Of a stretch of 64,000 bases of DNA, positions 31,756 to 40,469 are shown in pieces. Each line of letters opens with the position of its first letter. Position 1 is the first letter of the stretch. Source of the DNA: Kitasatospora viridis. GTDB lineage: Bacteria > Actinomycetota > Actinomycetes > Streptomycetales > Streptomycetaceae. The notes under the pieces were generated by a model, which ran no database searches, had not been told where the DNA came from, and was given only the letters and a program-made list of their open reading frames with translations. Both the position numbers and the translations under genes were made by a program. Location: contig NZ_VIWT01000004.1 of the NCBI RefSeq assembly GCF_007829815.1, positions 496,001-560,000 on the forward strand, written 5' to 3'.

Positions 31756-33180
31756 ATGGGTGGAATGTCCGCGATCATCGACAACGCCCCGTACACCTCG
31801 TTCCACCGGCGACTCGCCCTGGCCTGCTCGGGCGGGCCGCTGCTGGACGGCTACATCCTCAGCGTGGTCGGGGTGGCGCTGATCGGCATGACCCCCGAAC
31901 TCGGGCTGAGCACCGCCGAGGTGAGCCTGATCGGGGCGGCGGCGCTGATCGGCATGTTCGTCGGCGGCGCGCTCTTCGGGATGCTGACCGACAAGATCGG
32001 CCGCGAGGTGATGTACACGGCCGACCTGCTGGTGATCGCGGCCTGCTCGGTCGGCTCGTTCTGGGTGACCGACGTCTGGGCGATCGTGGCGCTGCGGTTC
32101 GTGCTGGGCATGGCGATCGCGGCGGACTACCCGATCGCCACCTCGCTGCTCGCCGAGTGGCTGCCGGTGAAGGACCGGGGCCGGCTGCTGGGCAAGCAGA
32201 TCATCGCCTGGTACGCGGGCGCGGTGCTGGCCTTCGGGGTCGGCTACCTGTTCCTGCGGATCGGCGGCACCGGCAGCTGGCGGTGGATGCTGGCGAGTTC
32301 GGCGGTGCTCTGCCTGTTCTTCCTGGTGGTGCGGCGCGGCTCGCCGGAGTCGCCGCTCTGGCTGGCGCAGCACGGGCGGGACCGCGAGGCGGTGGAGCTG
32401 GTCCGCCGCCACCTGGGGCGCGAGGTGACGGCGGAGGAGTTGCGCGGCAGCCCGGCCGAGGGCGGGGAGCGGCTGGACGCGGGGTCGGTGCGGGCGCTGT
32501 TCAGCCCGGCCTACCGGCGCCGGACGATGTTCTGCGGACTGTTCTTCCTGTGCCAGGTGGCGCCGCTGTTCGCGATGCTGACCTTCGGTCCGGCGATCCT
32601 GGGCTCGTTCGGGATGCCGGGCGGCACGGTGATGGAGACCCTGGGCACCGGGTTGATCAGCCTGGTCTTCCTGCTCGGCTGCTACCCCGCGCTGCGGGCG
32701 ATCGACCGGCACGGACGCCGGCCGACCATCATCTGGTCGTTCGCGCTGATGATCGTGCCGCTGGCCTTCCTCGGACTCTGGCCGACCGCACCGGCCGTGC
32801 TGGCCCTGTTCGCGCTGTGCGCCTACGCGTTCCTGTGCGGCGGCCCGAACGTGCTGGACTGGACGTACCCCAACGAGCTCTTCCCGACCTCGATCCGGGC
32901 CACGGCGGTCGGGTTCGCCACCTCGGTCAGCCGGATCGGCGCGGCGGTGGGCACCTACCTGCTGCCGCTGGCGCTCTCCGGGGTGGGCATCGGGCCGACC
33001 ATGCTGATGGCGGCCGGGCTGACGGCCGTGGGCCTGCTGGTCAGCGTGCGGTGGGCGGAGGAGACCAGAGGGGTCGGCCTGGACCAGTCGGCCGTCGCGG
33101 CGACGGCTCCGGCCGTACCGGCGCCGACGGAGCGTCAACCTGCCGTCCCCCGGGCGGCGCGGAGCGTCGGGCGCGCCTGA
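31756..33180 (+). CDS. MFS transporter, sugar-porter/aromatic-acid type
   Basis: A 474-residue membrane protein with about 12 helices. It has the loop 2-3 motif GMLTDKIGREVMYTADL, the RGRLLG-type cytoplasmic sequence (WLPVKDRGRLLGKQ) in the first half, the loop 8-9 motif RAIDRHGRRPTIIW and the C-terminal EETRG. These are sugar-porter-like signatures, also seen in aromatic-acid and metabolite carriers. It follows the MfnB-like gene by 78 bp and likely moves a substrate or product of that locus. ATG 31756 or 31765 could start it. Confidence 0.85.
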   Translation: MGGMSAIIDNAPYTSFHRRLALACSGGPLLDGYILSVVGVALIGMTPELGLSTAEVSLIGAAALIGMFVGGALFGMLTDKIGREVMYTADLLVIAACSVGSFWVTDVWAIVALRFVLGMAIAADYPIATSLLAEWLPVKDRGRLLGKQIIAWYAGAVLAFGVGYLFLRIGGTGSWRWMLASSAVLCLFFLVVRRGSPESPLWLAQHGRDREAVELVRRHLGREVTAEELRGSPAEGGERLDAGSVRALFSPAYRRRTMFCGLFFLCQVAPLFAMLTFGPAILGSFGMPGGTVMETLGTGLISLVFLLGCYPALRAIDRHGRRPTIIWSFALMIVPLAFLGLWPTAPAVLALFALCAYAFLCGGPNVLDWTYPNELFPTSIRATAVGFATSVSRIGAAVGTYLLPLALSGVGIGPTMLMAAGLTAVGLLVSVRWAEETRGVGLDQSAVAATAPAVPAPTERQPAVPRAARSVGRA

Positions 33181-33354
33181 GCGGGGCCGAGACGCACAGG
33201 TGCCCAGGTGCCCGGGCCGCGAGGCGTCCCGGCGCCTGGCCGGATCAGCACTCCGCCTCGTTGCGACATGTGAGGACGGCCTAGGATCCGATCAAGGAAG
33301 TCCACGGGACGTCCTTGCTGGGGACCACACCACCTGCTCCTCCCGGGGGTCGTA

Positions 33355-33804
33355 ATGTCGCTCAACCCTGCCCCGCGGCGCTGGCCGTTGACCACCCTCA
33401 AGGTGTTCGCGGCCCTCACCGCCCTGCTCGCCCTCGCTGAGCCCTTCCTCGCCGGCGGCTTCCTGCAGGGGTACTACCCGCTGCTGCAAGCCCACATGAT
33501 CGCCGCGATGATCCTGTCCACCGCGGTGCTGCTGGCCGCGATCGCCGGCCTGCTGGTCTGGAAGGCGGCCGGCGGGCCGAGCACGCCCGCCATCCAGTAC
33601 GGCATCCTGCTGCTGTGCTGCGTCGCGCAGATCAGCCTCGGATTCAGCCGGGTGCTGCTGATCCACGTCCCGCTGGGCGTCGGCATCTTCGTGATGGCCG
33701 AGAAGTTCGCGGTCGAGGCCTTCCGGCTGCGCCCCGGCGGTGCGACCGGCAGCGCCGCCGGGAGCCCGGCCGCGCCCGCCGCGGAGCCGGCGGTGGCGGA
33801 GTGA
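33355..33804 (+). CDS. Four-helix membrane protein coupled to a multicopper oxidase
   Basis: A 149-residue protein with four likely helices at about residues 17-36, 46-66, 80-100 and 105-118, and an Ala/Pro-rich cytoplasmic tail. Histidines in the second and fourth segments (QAHMIAAMI, LIHVPLGV) could bind heme or metal, as in small cytochrome-like proteins; that is a guess. Its stop overlaps the GTG start of the multicopper oxidase gene (GTGA), indicating joint translation and probably joint function. Start ATG 33355. Confidence 0.7.
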   Translation: MSLNPAPRRWPLTTLKVFAALTALLALAEPFLAGGFLQGYYPLLQAHMIAAMILSTAVLLAAIAGLLVWKAAGGPSTPAIQYGILLLCCVAQISLGFSRVLLIHVPLGVGIFVMAEKFAVEAFRLRPGGATGSAAGSPAAPAAEPAVAE

Positions 33805-35372
33805 GCGGCCGGGGCCTGACCAGGCGTCAGCTGCTGGGCAGCGGCGCCGCGGTGCTCGGCGTCGGGCTGGCGGTCGGCGGGCCGCCGCTGCTCGCCAAGC
33901 TGATCCCCGGCGGGCAGCCCGGCCTGCTGCTGAGCAGCAAGCTGCCGCTGCCCGCGCCGTACCGGACCGAACTGCCCGTCCCGCCGGTGCTGCAGCCGGT
34001 GCGCACCGACGCCACCACCGACTACTACGAGGTCACGGCCTCGGTCGGCACCGCGCAGATCATCCCGGGGCACCCCACCCAGGTCTGGGGCTACCAGGGG
34101 ATCTTCCCCGGCCCGACCATCGAGTCCCGCTCCGGGCGCCGCACCGTGGTCACCCACCGCAACGAGCTGGCCCACCCGACCTCCGTCCACCTGCACGGCG
34201 GCCACACCCCGCACGACAGCGACGGTTACCCGCTGGACCTCATCACCCCGAAGAACGGCGCGACCGGCGGCATGGCGGGGATGTCCGGGATGTCCGGCAT
34301 GAGCGGCGCCGACTACCAGCCGCAGCGCGACTACACCTACCCGATGAACCAGCGCGCCGCGACGCTCTGGTACCACGACCACACCATGGGCTTCACCGGC
34401 CCGCAGGTCTACCGCGGTCTGGCCGGCTTCCACCTGGTCCGGGACGACGAGGAGGCCGCGGCCGGCCTGCCCGCCGGCCCGCGCGAGCTCCCGCTGATGA
34501 TCGCCGACCGCGCCTTCGAGGCCGACGGCTCCTTCGCCTACCCCGCGCTCGACCCCGACGAGGGCAAGGTCGGCGTCACCGCCGACTACATGAACGGGGT
34601 GCTCGGCGACGTCATCCTGGTCAACGGCGCGCCCTGGCCGGTCGCCCGGGTGGACCGGGCGCGCTACCGCCTGCGCCTGCTGAACGCCTCCAACGCCCGC
34701 CGCTACCGGCTGGCCCTGGACCCGCAGCCGCCCGGCGGCGGGGGCCTGCTCCAGGTCGGCTCGGACGGCGGCCTGTTGGAGAGCCCGGTGGCCCACGACT
34801 CGATCGACCTCGCGTCGGCCGAGCGGTTCGACGTGGTGGTGGACTTCTCCCGGTACCCGGCCGGCAGCAGCGTCCGGCTGGTCAACCAGCTGGGCAGCGG
34901 CTCCACCGCCGAGGTGCTGCGCTTCGACATCGGCACCGCCGCCGTCACGGACGACTCCCGGGTGCCGGCCAAGCTCTCCACCATCGAGAAGCTCGACCCG
35001 GCCAAGGCCGTGCACACCCGCACCTTCACCTTCCAGAAGTCGCAGACCAACTGGACCATCAACGGCGAGGAGTACCGGCCCGGCCACTCGCTCGCCTCGC
35101 CCGAGCTCGGCCAGGTGGAGATCTGGCGGTTCGTCACCGACGTCCACCACCCGGTGCACCTGCACCTGGACCCGTTCCAGGTGATCGGCCGCGACGGCAA
35201 GACGAAGCCCGGCCCCTTCGACGCGGGCTGGAAGGACACCGTGGACGTGCTGCCCGCCGAGGGCGTCGAGGTCGCGGTGCGGTTCACCGACTACGCGGGC
35301 CGGTTCCTGCTGCACTGCCACAACCTGGAGCACGAGGACATGGCGATGATGGCGGAGTTCACTACCAAGTAG
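33801..35372 (+). CDS. Tat-exported multicopper oxidase (CotA/bilirubin oxidase type)
   Basis: A 523-residue enzyme. A Tat signal (LTRRQLLGSGAAVLGVGLAV) opens it. All copper-ligand motifs are present: SVHLHGGH, TLWYHDHTMGF, HPVHLHLDPF, and the terminal HCHNLEHEDMAMM with the type 1 Cys and axial Met. It should oxidise phenols or metal ions with O2 outside the membrane. A Met/Gly/Ser-rich insertion (MAGMSGMSGMSG) sits before the second copper motif and may bind copper. GTG 33801 overlaps the upstream membrane protein stop. Confidence 0.92.
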   Translation: MSGRGLTRRQLLGSGAAVLGVGLAVGGPPLLAKLIPGGQPGLLLSSKLPLPAPYRTELPVPPVLQPVRTDATTDYYEVTASVGTAQIIPGHPTQVWGYQGIFPGPTIESRSGRRTVVTHRNELAHPTSVHLHGGHTPHDSDGYPLDLITPKNGATGGMAGMSGMSGMSGADYQPQRDYTYPMNQRAATLWYHDHTMGFTGPQVYRGLAGFHLVRDDEEAAAGLPAGPRELPLMIADRAFEADGSFAYPALDPDEGKVGVTADYMNGVLGDVILVNGAPWPVARVDRARYRLRLLNASNARRYRLALDPQPPGGGGLLQVGSDGGLLESPVAHDSIDLASAERFDVVVDFSRYPAGSSVRLVNQLGSGSTAEVLRFDIGTAAVTDDSRVPAKLSTIEKLDPAKAVHTRTFTFQKSQTNWTINGEEYRPGHSLASPELGQVEIWRFVTDVHHPVHLHLDPFQVIGRDGKTKPGPFDAGWKDTVDVLPAEGVEVAVRFTDYAGRFLLHCHNLEHEDMAMMAEFTTK

Positions 35373-35388
35373 CCGCCTGTGCCTGGCA

Positions 35389-35416
35389 GTCGGCCGGGGT
35401 CTCCTCCCCGGCCGAC
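35389..35416. terminator. Strong hairpin terminator after the multicopper oxidase
   Basis: GTCGGCCGGGG (35389-35399) and CCCCGGCCGAC (35406-35416) form a perfect 11-bp stem with a 6-nt loop, 17 bp after the stop. No T-tract follows, which is common for Streptomyces terminators. The remaining 230 bp before the ogt gene contain no convincing gene. Confidence 0.7.
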
Positions 35417-35648
35417 ATCCCGCTGCCCGACGTTCCGTCATGTCGACTCGGCCACGATGCGGTTGCGAACCGGGCCGAACGGCCGCAGCCCCCTGTCCCG
35501 CGGGCCGCGGCGCTGCCAGCCTGGTGAACGGTACGCGACCGACCCCACGCGGCACGGACCGGCCCGCACGGGCACCGCGCGCGCGACCGCCGAGCGCACG
35601 CGGTGCCCGCGACCATGCCCGTTGAGGCACAACCGAGCTGACCAACCG

Positions 35649-36158
35649 TCAGAACAGCCGGTCGTCCGGCCGGTCGGCGCCCTCCAGGGCCAACAGCATC
35701 CGCTTGCGCGGCAACCCGCCGCCGTAGCCGGTCAGCGATCCGTCGGCGCCGACCACCCGGTGGCAGGGCACGATCACGCCGATCGGGTTGCGGCCGTTGG
35801 CCAGGCCGACCGCCCGCGAGGCGTTCGGCGCGCCGAGCGCGAGCGCCAACTCGCCGTAGCTGCGCGTCTCGCCGTACGGGATCCGGCGCAGCTGCTCCCA
35901 GACCCGCTGCTGGAACGGCGTGCCGTGCGGTGCCAGCGGAAGCTCGAACTCCCGCAGCTCGCCCGCGAAGTAGGCCGCCAACTGGTCGGCCGCCAGGGCG
36001 AACACCGGCTCCCCGTCCGCCCGGGGCCCGAAGCCGCTCTGGTCCGGGCGGTGGCGCTGGTCGGTCATGTAGAGGCCGGTCAGCGCGCCGTCCTCGGCGA
36101 CCAGGGTCAGCGGGCCGCACGGGCTGTCGATCACGGTGTGGACCTTCATGGCCGTCAT
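35649..36158 (-). CDS. ogt: Methylated-DNA-protein-cysteine methyltransferase
   Basis: A 169-residue DNA repair protein. The active-site PCHRVVGADGSLTGYGGGLP (Cys about residue 132) is complete, preceded by the HTH-like FQQRVWEQLRRIPYGETRSY and the arginine-finger region NASRAVGLANGRNP. It removes O6-methyl groups from guanine by a suicide transfer to Cys. I chose ATG 36158 because AGGAGG lies a few bases upstream; ATG 36149 is too far from it. The gene is divergent from the MBL-fold gene. Confidence 0.93.
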   Translation of the reverse strand: MTAMKVHTVIDSPCGPLTLVAEDGALTGLYMTDQRHRPDQSGFGPRADGEPVFALAADQLAAYFAGELREFELPLAPHGTPFQQRVWEQLRRIPYGETRSYGELALALGAPNASRAVGLANGRNPIGVIVPCHRVVGADGSLTGYGGGLPRKRMLLALEGADRPDDRLF

Positions 36159-36293
36159 TCTCCTCCTTCTGCTCCGCCGACCGGGCGCCTCCGGTCGGGG
36201 GTGCCTTCCGCCCTTCCAGCATCGCCGCCGCTCGGGGCCGGTGGCCAGCGGAAATCGGACGTCCACATCGCCCCCGGCTGGCATAGTGGAGCC

Positions 36294-36923
36294 ATGCGGA
36301 TCACGAGTCACGGCCACGCCTGCGTCCGGATCGAGGCCGAGGGGCGGGTGCTCGTCATCGACCCCGGCATCTTCTCCGACGCCTCCGCGCTCGACGGCGC
36401 CGACGAGGTGCTGGTCACCCACGAGCACCCGGACCACCTCGACCTCGCCAAGCTGCTCGCCGCCCGGGCCGCCAACCCCCGCCTGCGGGTGCTGCTGCCC
36501 GCGCCGGCCGCCGAACAGGCCGCCGAACTCGGTTCGGCCGCCGTGGTGGTGGCGCCGGGCGAGCAGGTGACGGCCGCCGGGTTCACCGTGGACGTGGTCG
36601 GCGGCCAGCACGCGGAGATCTACGACGCGCTGCCCGGCTGCGCCAACGTCGGCTTCGTGGTCGACCGGCGGCTCTACCACCCGGGCGACTCGCTCTTCGT
36701 CCCCGAGCAGCCGGTGGAGGCCGTCCTCGTGCCGGCCGCCGCGCCCTGGCTCAAGCTCGCCGAGGCCCTGGACTTCGTCCGGGCGGTCAAGCCGGCCCGG
36801 GCCTTCCCGATCCACGACGCGACGCTCAACGCGCTCGGCCGGGAGTACTTCGACGGCTGGATGGACTTCAAGGGCGAGACCGCCTACACCCGCCTCGCGG
36901 CGGGTGAGGCGGCCGAGCTCTGA
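36294..36923 (+). CDS. MBL-fold metal-dependent hydrolase (UlaG-like)
   Basis: A 209-residue metallo-beta-lactamase fold protein. The N-terminal MRITSHGHACVRIEAEGRVL is the UlaG-type opening, then the metal motif VTHEHPDHLD (HxHxDH form), GQHAEIYD, and the later HPGDSLFVP and IHDATLN ligands. Such proteins hydrolyse lactones or phosphoesters; the substrate is unknown. ATG 36294. Its stop is followed 48 bp on by the convergent MFS gene. Confidence 0.88.
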   Translation: MRITSHGHACVRIEAEGRVLVIDPGIFSDASALDGADEVLVTHEHPDHLDLAKLLAARAANPRLRVLLPAPAAEQAAELGSAAVVVAPGEQVTAAGFTVDVVGGQHAEIYDALPGCANVGFVVDRRLYHPGDSLFVPEQPVEAVLVPAAAPWLKLAEALDFVRAVKPARAFPIHDATLNALGREYFDGWMDFKGETAYTRLAAGEAAEL

Positions 36924-36971
36924 GCCCCTGCGACCCCGGGGCCCACCGCTGATCCGTCGTCAGCAGCCTCG

Positions 36972-38408
36972 TCAGCGGCTGGGCACCGTGACCCGCTCTG
37001 CCTGGGGCGCGCCCGCCACCACCCGGCTCTCCCGTCGGCCGGTGCCCCAGGCGCTCAGCACCGCGCAGAGCGCCAGGGCCACGCCGGCCGCAAGCAGCGC
37101 GGCCCGCAGCCCGGGCAGGAACTCGGCGGAGCCGCCCCGGCCGACCAGCAGACCCATCACGGCGACCCCGACCAGACCGCCGAGCTGCCGCGAGGCGTTC
37201 AGCACACCGGAGGCGATCCCCGCGTTGGCGGGCTCGACCGAGCCGAGCATGGCGTTGGTCATCGCCGGCACGATCAGGCCCATCCCGAAGCCGGTGACGG
37301 CGAACTGGGCCACCATCAGCGGGTAGGACGGGGTGCCGACCGCCGGCACCAGGCCCAGGTAGCCGGCGGCGGCCAGCAGGCTGCCGACGACCAGCACGCG
37401 GCGGGCGCCGAACCGCCGCACCAGCGGCCCGCTGCTGAGGTTGCCGCTCATCACGGCGGCGGTCATCGGCAGGAAGGCCAGGCCGGCCGCGATCGGCGAG
37501 TACCCGCGCAGCTGCTGGAAGAACAGGCTGAGCACGAAGACCAGGCCGTAGAAGGAGAAGTTGAAGAGCACGCCGATCAGCGTGGTGGCCTTGAACGCGC
37601 GCCGGGCGAACAGGTGCGGCGGCAGCATCGGGTCGCCGCTGCGGCGCTCCACCGCGACGAAGCCGGCGGCCGCGAGCACGGTGACCAGCAGGCAGGTCAG
37701 CACGGTGGCGGAGGTCCAGCCCAGCACGTTGGCCTCGACGACCGCGCCGGTCAGCGCGCCCAGGCCGAGCACGGCGAGCAGCTGCCCGGGCAGGTCGAGC
37801 GAGCGCCGGCGCGAGCCGTCCCGGGTGCCGGTGGGCCGGGCGTAGGCGCGGATCAGCAGGATGCCGACCGCGGCCAGCGGGATGTTTACGTAGAAGATCG
37901 AGCGCCAGCCCAGCGAGTCCACCAGCAGGCCGCCGATCACCGGCCCGAGCGCCAGGGCCAGCCCGCCGGCCGCGGCCCAGAGGCTGACGGCCCGGGTGCG
38001 CCCGGCCGGCTCGGGGTGATTGCCGTTCACCAGCGAGAGCGAGGACGGCACGATCAGCGCGGCGCCGAGGCCCTGGAGCACCCGGGCGGCGATCAGCGCC
38101 ACCAGCGAGGGGGCGGCGCCGCAGGCCAGCGAGGTGACGGCGAAGAGCGCGAAGCCCCAGGCGAAGATCCGCCTCGGGTCGTAACGGTCGCCCATCGCCC
38201 CGGCGGTGAGCAGGAAGGCGGCGAAGGTCAGCGTGTAGCCGTTGATCACCCACTCCAGCCCGGAGAGGCTGCCGCCGAATTCGGCGCCGAGCGCCTTGGT
38301 CGCCACGTTCACCACGCTGACGTCGAGTGTCACCACGACCAGGCCGAGGCAGGCCGCGAACAGCGTGAGCCCCGGTCGGTTCCGGCGGGTCCGGTTCTCC
38401 GACACCAC
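36972..38408 (-). CDS. MFS drug-efflux transporter, DHA2 (14-helix) type
   Basis: A 478-residue transporter with about 14 helices. It carries the motif C region GGLALALGPVIGGLLVDSLGW, motif D1-like LDVSVVNVATKALG, and loop 2-3 AGAMGDRYDPRRIFAWGF. These are drug:H+ antiporter signatures. Start is one of two tandem GTGs (38408 or 38405) behind GAAGGGGG. It is divergent from an ArsR-type gene, with a clear shared operator, so export is probably induced by a substrate sensed by that regulator. Confidence 0.88.
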   Translation of the reverse strand: MVSENRTRRNRPGLTLFAACLGLVVVTLDVSVVNVATKALGAEFGGSLSGLEWVINGYTLTFAAFLLTAGAMGDRYDPRRIFAWGFALFAVTSLACGAAPSLVALIAARVLQGLGAALIVPSSLSLVNGNHPEPAGRTRAVSLWAAAGGLALALGPVIGGLLVDSLGWRSIFYVNIPLAAVGILLIRAYARPTGTRDGSRRRSLDLPGQLLAVLGLGALTGAVVEANVLGWTSATVLTCLLVTVLAAAGFVAVERRSGDPMLPPHLFARRAFKATTLIGVLFNFSFYGLVFVLSLFFQQLRGYSPIAAGLAFLPMTAAVMSGNLSSGPLVRRFGARRVLVVGSLLAAAGYLGLVPAVGTPSYPLMVAQFAVTGFGMGLIVPAMTNAMLGSVEPANAGIASGVLNASRQLGGLVGVAVMGLLVGRGGSAEFLPGLRAALLAAGVALALCAVLSAWGTGRRESRVVAGAPQAERVTVPSR

Positions 38409-38430
38409 GGTTCCCCCTTCTCGGAGTAGA

Positions 38431-38482
38431 GTGTTCGCCAAGCAACGAACACAGCGCTGAGTGTACGCATCACATCGAACAC
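38431..38482. promoter_or_regulatory. Operator of the ArsR/MFS pair
   Basis: GTGTTCG (38431-38437) and CGAACAC (38446-38452) form a perfect 7-bp dyad with an 8-bp spacer. A third CGAACAC half-site lies at 38476-38482. All are between the divergent MFS and ArsR starts. Confidence 0.65.
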
Positions 38483-38536
38483 TTCGCAATCGGCCCACCC
38501 CGGGCGGGCCGCCCGGGACCGGACGGAGCAACCACC

Positions 38537-38866
38537 ATGACGACCCCCCAGCCGAGCCACCGCACCCCGCCCGCCCACACCGACCCCACCGAGGTCAGCT
38601 TGGAGGCCGCCCTGCTCGCCCTCTCCGACCCGGTCCGCCGCACCCTGGTGCGCGAACTCGCGGGAGCCGGCGACTGGGAGCGCGCCTGCGGCTCCTTCGA
38701 CGTCCCCGTCACCAAGGCCACCCTGAGCCGCCACTTCACCGTGCTGCGCGAATCCGGCCTCCTGGAACAGCGCGACGCGGGCGCCAAGCGCCTCAACCGC
38801 CTGCGCCGCACCGAGTTCGACGCCCGCTTCCCCGGCCTGCTCGACCTGGTGCTCCAGGGGGATTAG
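38537..38866 (+). CDS. ArsR-type winged-helix regulator
   Basis: A 109-residue protein with the ArsR/HTH_20 core: EAALLALSDPVRRTLVRELA, VTKATLSRHFTVLRESGLLE and the wing QRDAGAKRLNRLRRTEFD. No metal-binding Cys pairs are visible, so it probably senses an organic ligand or stress rather than metal. ATG 38537 has GGACGGAG upstream. It is divergent from the DHA2 efflux gene and likely represses it. Confidence 0.88.
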   Translation: MTTPQPSHRTPPAHTDPTEVSLEAALLALSDPVRRTLVRELAGAGDWERACGSFDVPVTKATLSRHFTVLRESGLLEQRDAGAKRLNRLRRTEFDARFPGLLDLVLQGD

Positions 38867-38966
38867 GGGGTGTGGTCACCGGTCCTTGACGGCGGGGCCC
38901 AAGATCGCCAAGGTGTACGGCGGGCTCGCCCGCGGGGGCGGCGACTATCCTGGAAGGCTTGATCAG

Positions 38967-39386
38967 ATGTCAGAGCGACTGCAGCGCAACCAGCTTGTGA
39001 TCGACGAGTTCCGGTCCGCCGCTGGGGTGGTGGGCGGTGACTTCGAGGGCGTTCCGCTGCTGCTGCTCACCACCACCGGTGCGCGCAGCGGGGAGCCGCG
39101 TGTCATGCCGATGACCTACCTGGCGGACGGCGAGCGGCTGGTGGTCTTCGCGGCCAACGGCGGGCGGCCGAACCACCCCGGCTGGTACCACAACCTGCTG
39201 GCCGATCCCGCCGCCCGGGTCGAGATCGGCACCGAGGCGTTCCCGGTGACGGCGACGGTACTTGAGGGCTCGGAACGCGAGCGGCTCTGGGCCCAGCAGC
39301 TGGTGCGCACCCCGTACTTCGAGGGCTTCCAGGAGCGGGCAGGCGACCGCCGGATCCCGATCGTCGCGCTGACCCGGGAGGCCTGA
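38967..39386 (+). CDS. Deazaflavin (F420)-dependent nitroreductase family protein
   Basis: A 139-residue split-barrel protein like the Ddn family: NQLVIDEFRSAAGVVGGDFE, LLLTTTGARSGEPRVMPMTY, VVFAANGGRPNHPGWYHNLL and a DPAARVEIG strand. These form the F420 pocket. Likely reduces quinones or similar acceptors with F420H2. ATG 38967 follows GGAAGG and a TATCCT -10-like box; upstream codons are poor. Single gene between ArsR and NmrA-like genes. Confidence 0.85.
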   Translation: MSERLQRNQLVIDEFRSAAGVVGGDFEGVPLLLLTTTGARSGEPRVMPMTYLADGERLVVFAANGGRPNHPGWYHNLLADPAARVEIGTEAFPVTATVLEGSERERLWAQQLVRTPYFEGFQERAGDRRIPIVALTREA

Positions 39387-39438
39387 GGGTCGGGCCGACC
39401 TACGCGAGCCCGGCGCCGCCCGACCCTCCGCGTCCGGT

Positions 39439-40293
39439 TCAGGCCCGGAAGACCTCCGTGTTCTCCGCCACCCAGCTCGCGTAGGTCAGCCCCGGGCGGC
39501 CCAGCAGTTGCTCGACCACCGGGGAGATCGGGGCCGGGTGGCCGACCGCGCCGGCCAGGTAGCCGAGCAGGGTGGTCACCACCGGGGCGGGCAGGCCGGT
39601 CGCGAGCATGGCCCGCTCGCCCTCCTCGTGGCTCAGCTCCTCGAACCGCAGCGGGCGGCCGATGGCCTCGCCGATGATCCGCACCTTGTCCACCAGGGTG
39701 AGCGACTCGGGGCCGGTGAGCAGGTGGCTCTGGCCCGCGTGCCGCTCGTCGAGCAGGGCGAGGGTGGCGACCCCGGCGATGTCCCGCTGGTGGATCGGCG
39801 CCATCCCGGCCAGGCCGTAGGGCGCGCGCACCACGTCCGAGGCGCGGATCTGCGGCGCCAGTTGGAACGACGTGTTGGTGGCGAACTCGCCCGGCCGCAC
39901 GAAGGTCCAGCCCAGGCCGGAGTCGCGGATCTGCTGCTCGACGTCCCGGTGGATCCGGGCGATCAGGTTGTCGCCGTGCTCGCCGGTGTCCTCCACCGAG
40001 GACGAGGAGAGCAGCACCACCCGCTCGACCCCGCGCTCCCGGGCCAGCCGGAGCAGCCCGGTGGCGCTGCCGCCGCCCAGCGCCGCCACGTTGAGGAAGA
40101 GCGCCCGCACGCCGGCCAGCGCCTCGGCCAGGGTGTCGGGCTCGGCCGGGTTGCCGGCCACCACCTCGGCGCCCGCCAGGCCGGCGGCCCGCGAGGCGTC
40201 CCGGGTGACCGCGCGCACCGGCCGGCCCTGGGCGAGCAGTTGCTCGACCACCTCGCGGCCGACGTTTCCGGTGGCCCCGGTGATCAGGAACAT
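39439..40293 (-). CDS. NmrA-like NAD(P)-binding protein
   Basis: A 284-residue atypical SDR. The Rossmann motif is FLITGATGNVGREVVEQLLA, with GVERVVLLSSSSVED, IRDSGLGWTFVRPGEFATNT and the C-terminal domain with GHPAPISPVVEQLLGRPG. This matches NmrA/HSCARG redox sensors and SDR-type reductases. ATG 40293 has AAGGAG 6 nt upstream; ATG 40311 lacks one. Upstream is a TGACG-n3-CGTCA dyad that may be an operator. Confidence 0.85.
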   Translation of the reverse strand: MFLITGATGNVGREVVEQLLAQGRPVRAVTRDASRAAGLAGAEVVAGNPAEPDTLAEALAGVRALFLNVAALGGGSATGLLRLARERGVERVVLLSSSSVEDTGEHGDNLIARIHRDVEQQIRDSGLGWTFVRPGEFATNTSFQLAPQIRASDVVRAPYGLAGMAPIHQRDIAGVATLALLDERHAGQSHLLTGPESLTLVDKVRIIGEAIGRPLRFEELSHEEGERAMLATGLPAPVVTTLLGYLAGAVGHPAPISPVVEQLLGRPGLTYASWVAENTEVFRA

Positions 40294-40362
40294 CAGGTTC
40301 TCCTTGCTCATCGACGTGCTGTGCTCACTGACGCGCCAGGCTCGGTTTCGTGCCATGCCCAT

Positions 40363-40375
40363 TGACGTTCCGTCA
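40363..40375. promoter_or_regulatory. Short dyad between divergent genes
   Basis: TGACG (40363-40367) and CGTCA (40371-40375) with a 3-bp spacer, followed on the plus strand by a T-rich run. It lies between the NmrA-like gene and the MFS gene. It could be an operator or a weak hairpin; the evidence is symmetry alone. Confidence 0.3.
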
Positions 40376-40469
40376 GTTTTTCAGGTCCTGCTCTCCGGGC
40401 CAACGACCCGCCACCGCAACAGGGTTCCCGGGAGCGCTGGACAGCCCCGGACCTGACTGCCAGCATCAG

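Noticed and set aside
35438..35632. A 64-codon minus-strand frame after the multicopper oxidase
   Set aside because: No ribosome site, no recognised motif and poor codon pattern. The region is better seen as terminator plus spacer.
36972..38408. The DHA2 exporter and ArsR gene as an arsenic or metal resistance pair
   Set aside because: The ArsR-type protein has no metal-binding Cys motif, and the transporter carries drug-antiporter signatures.
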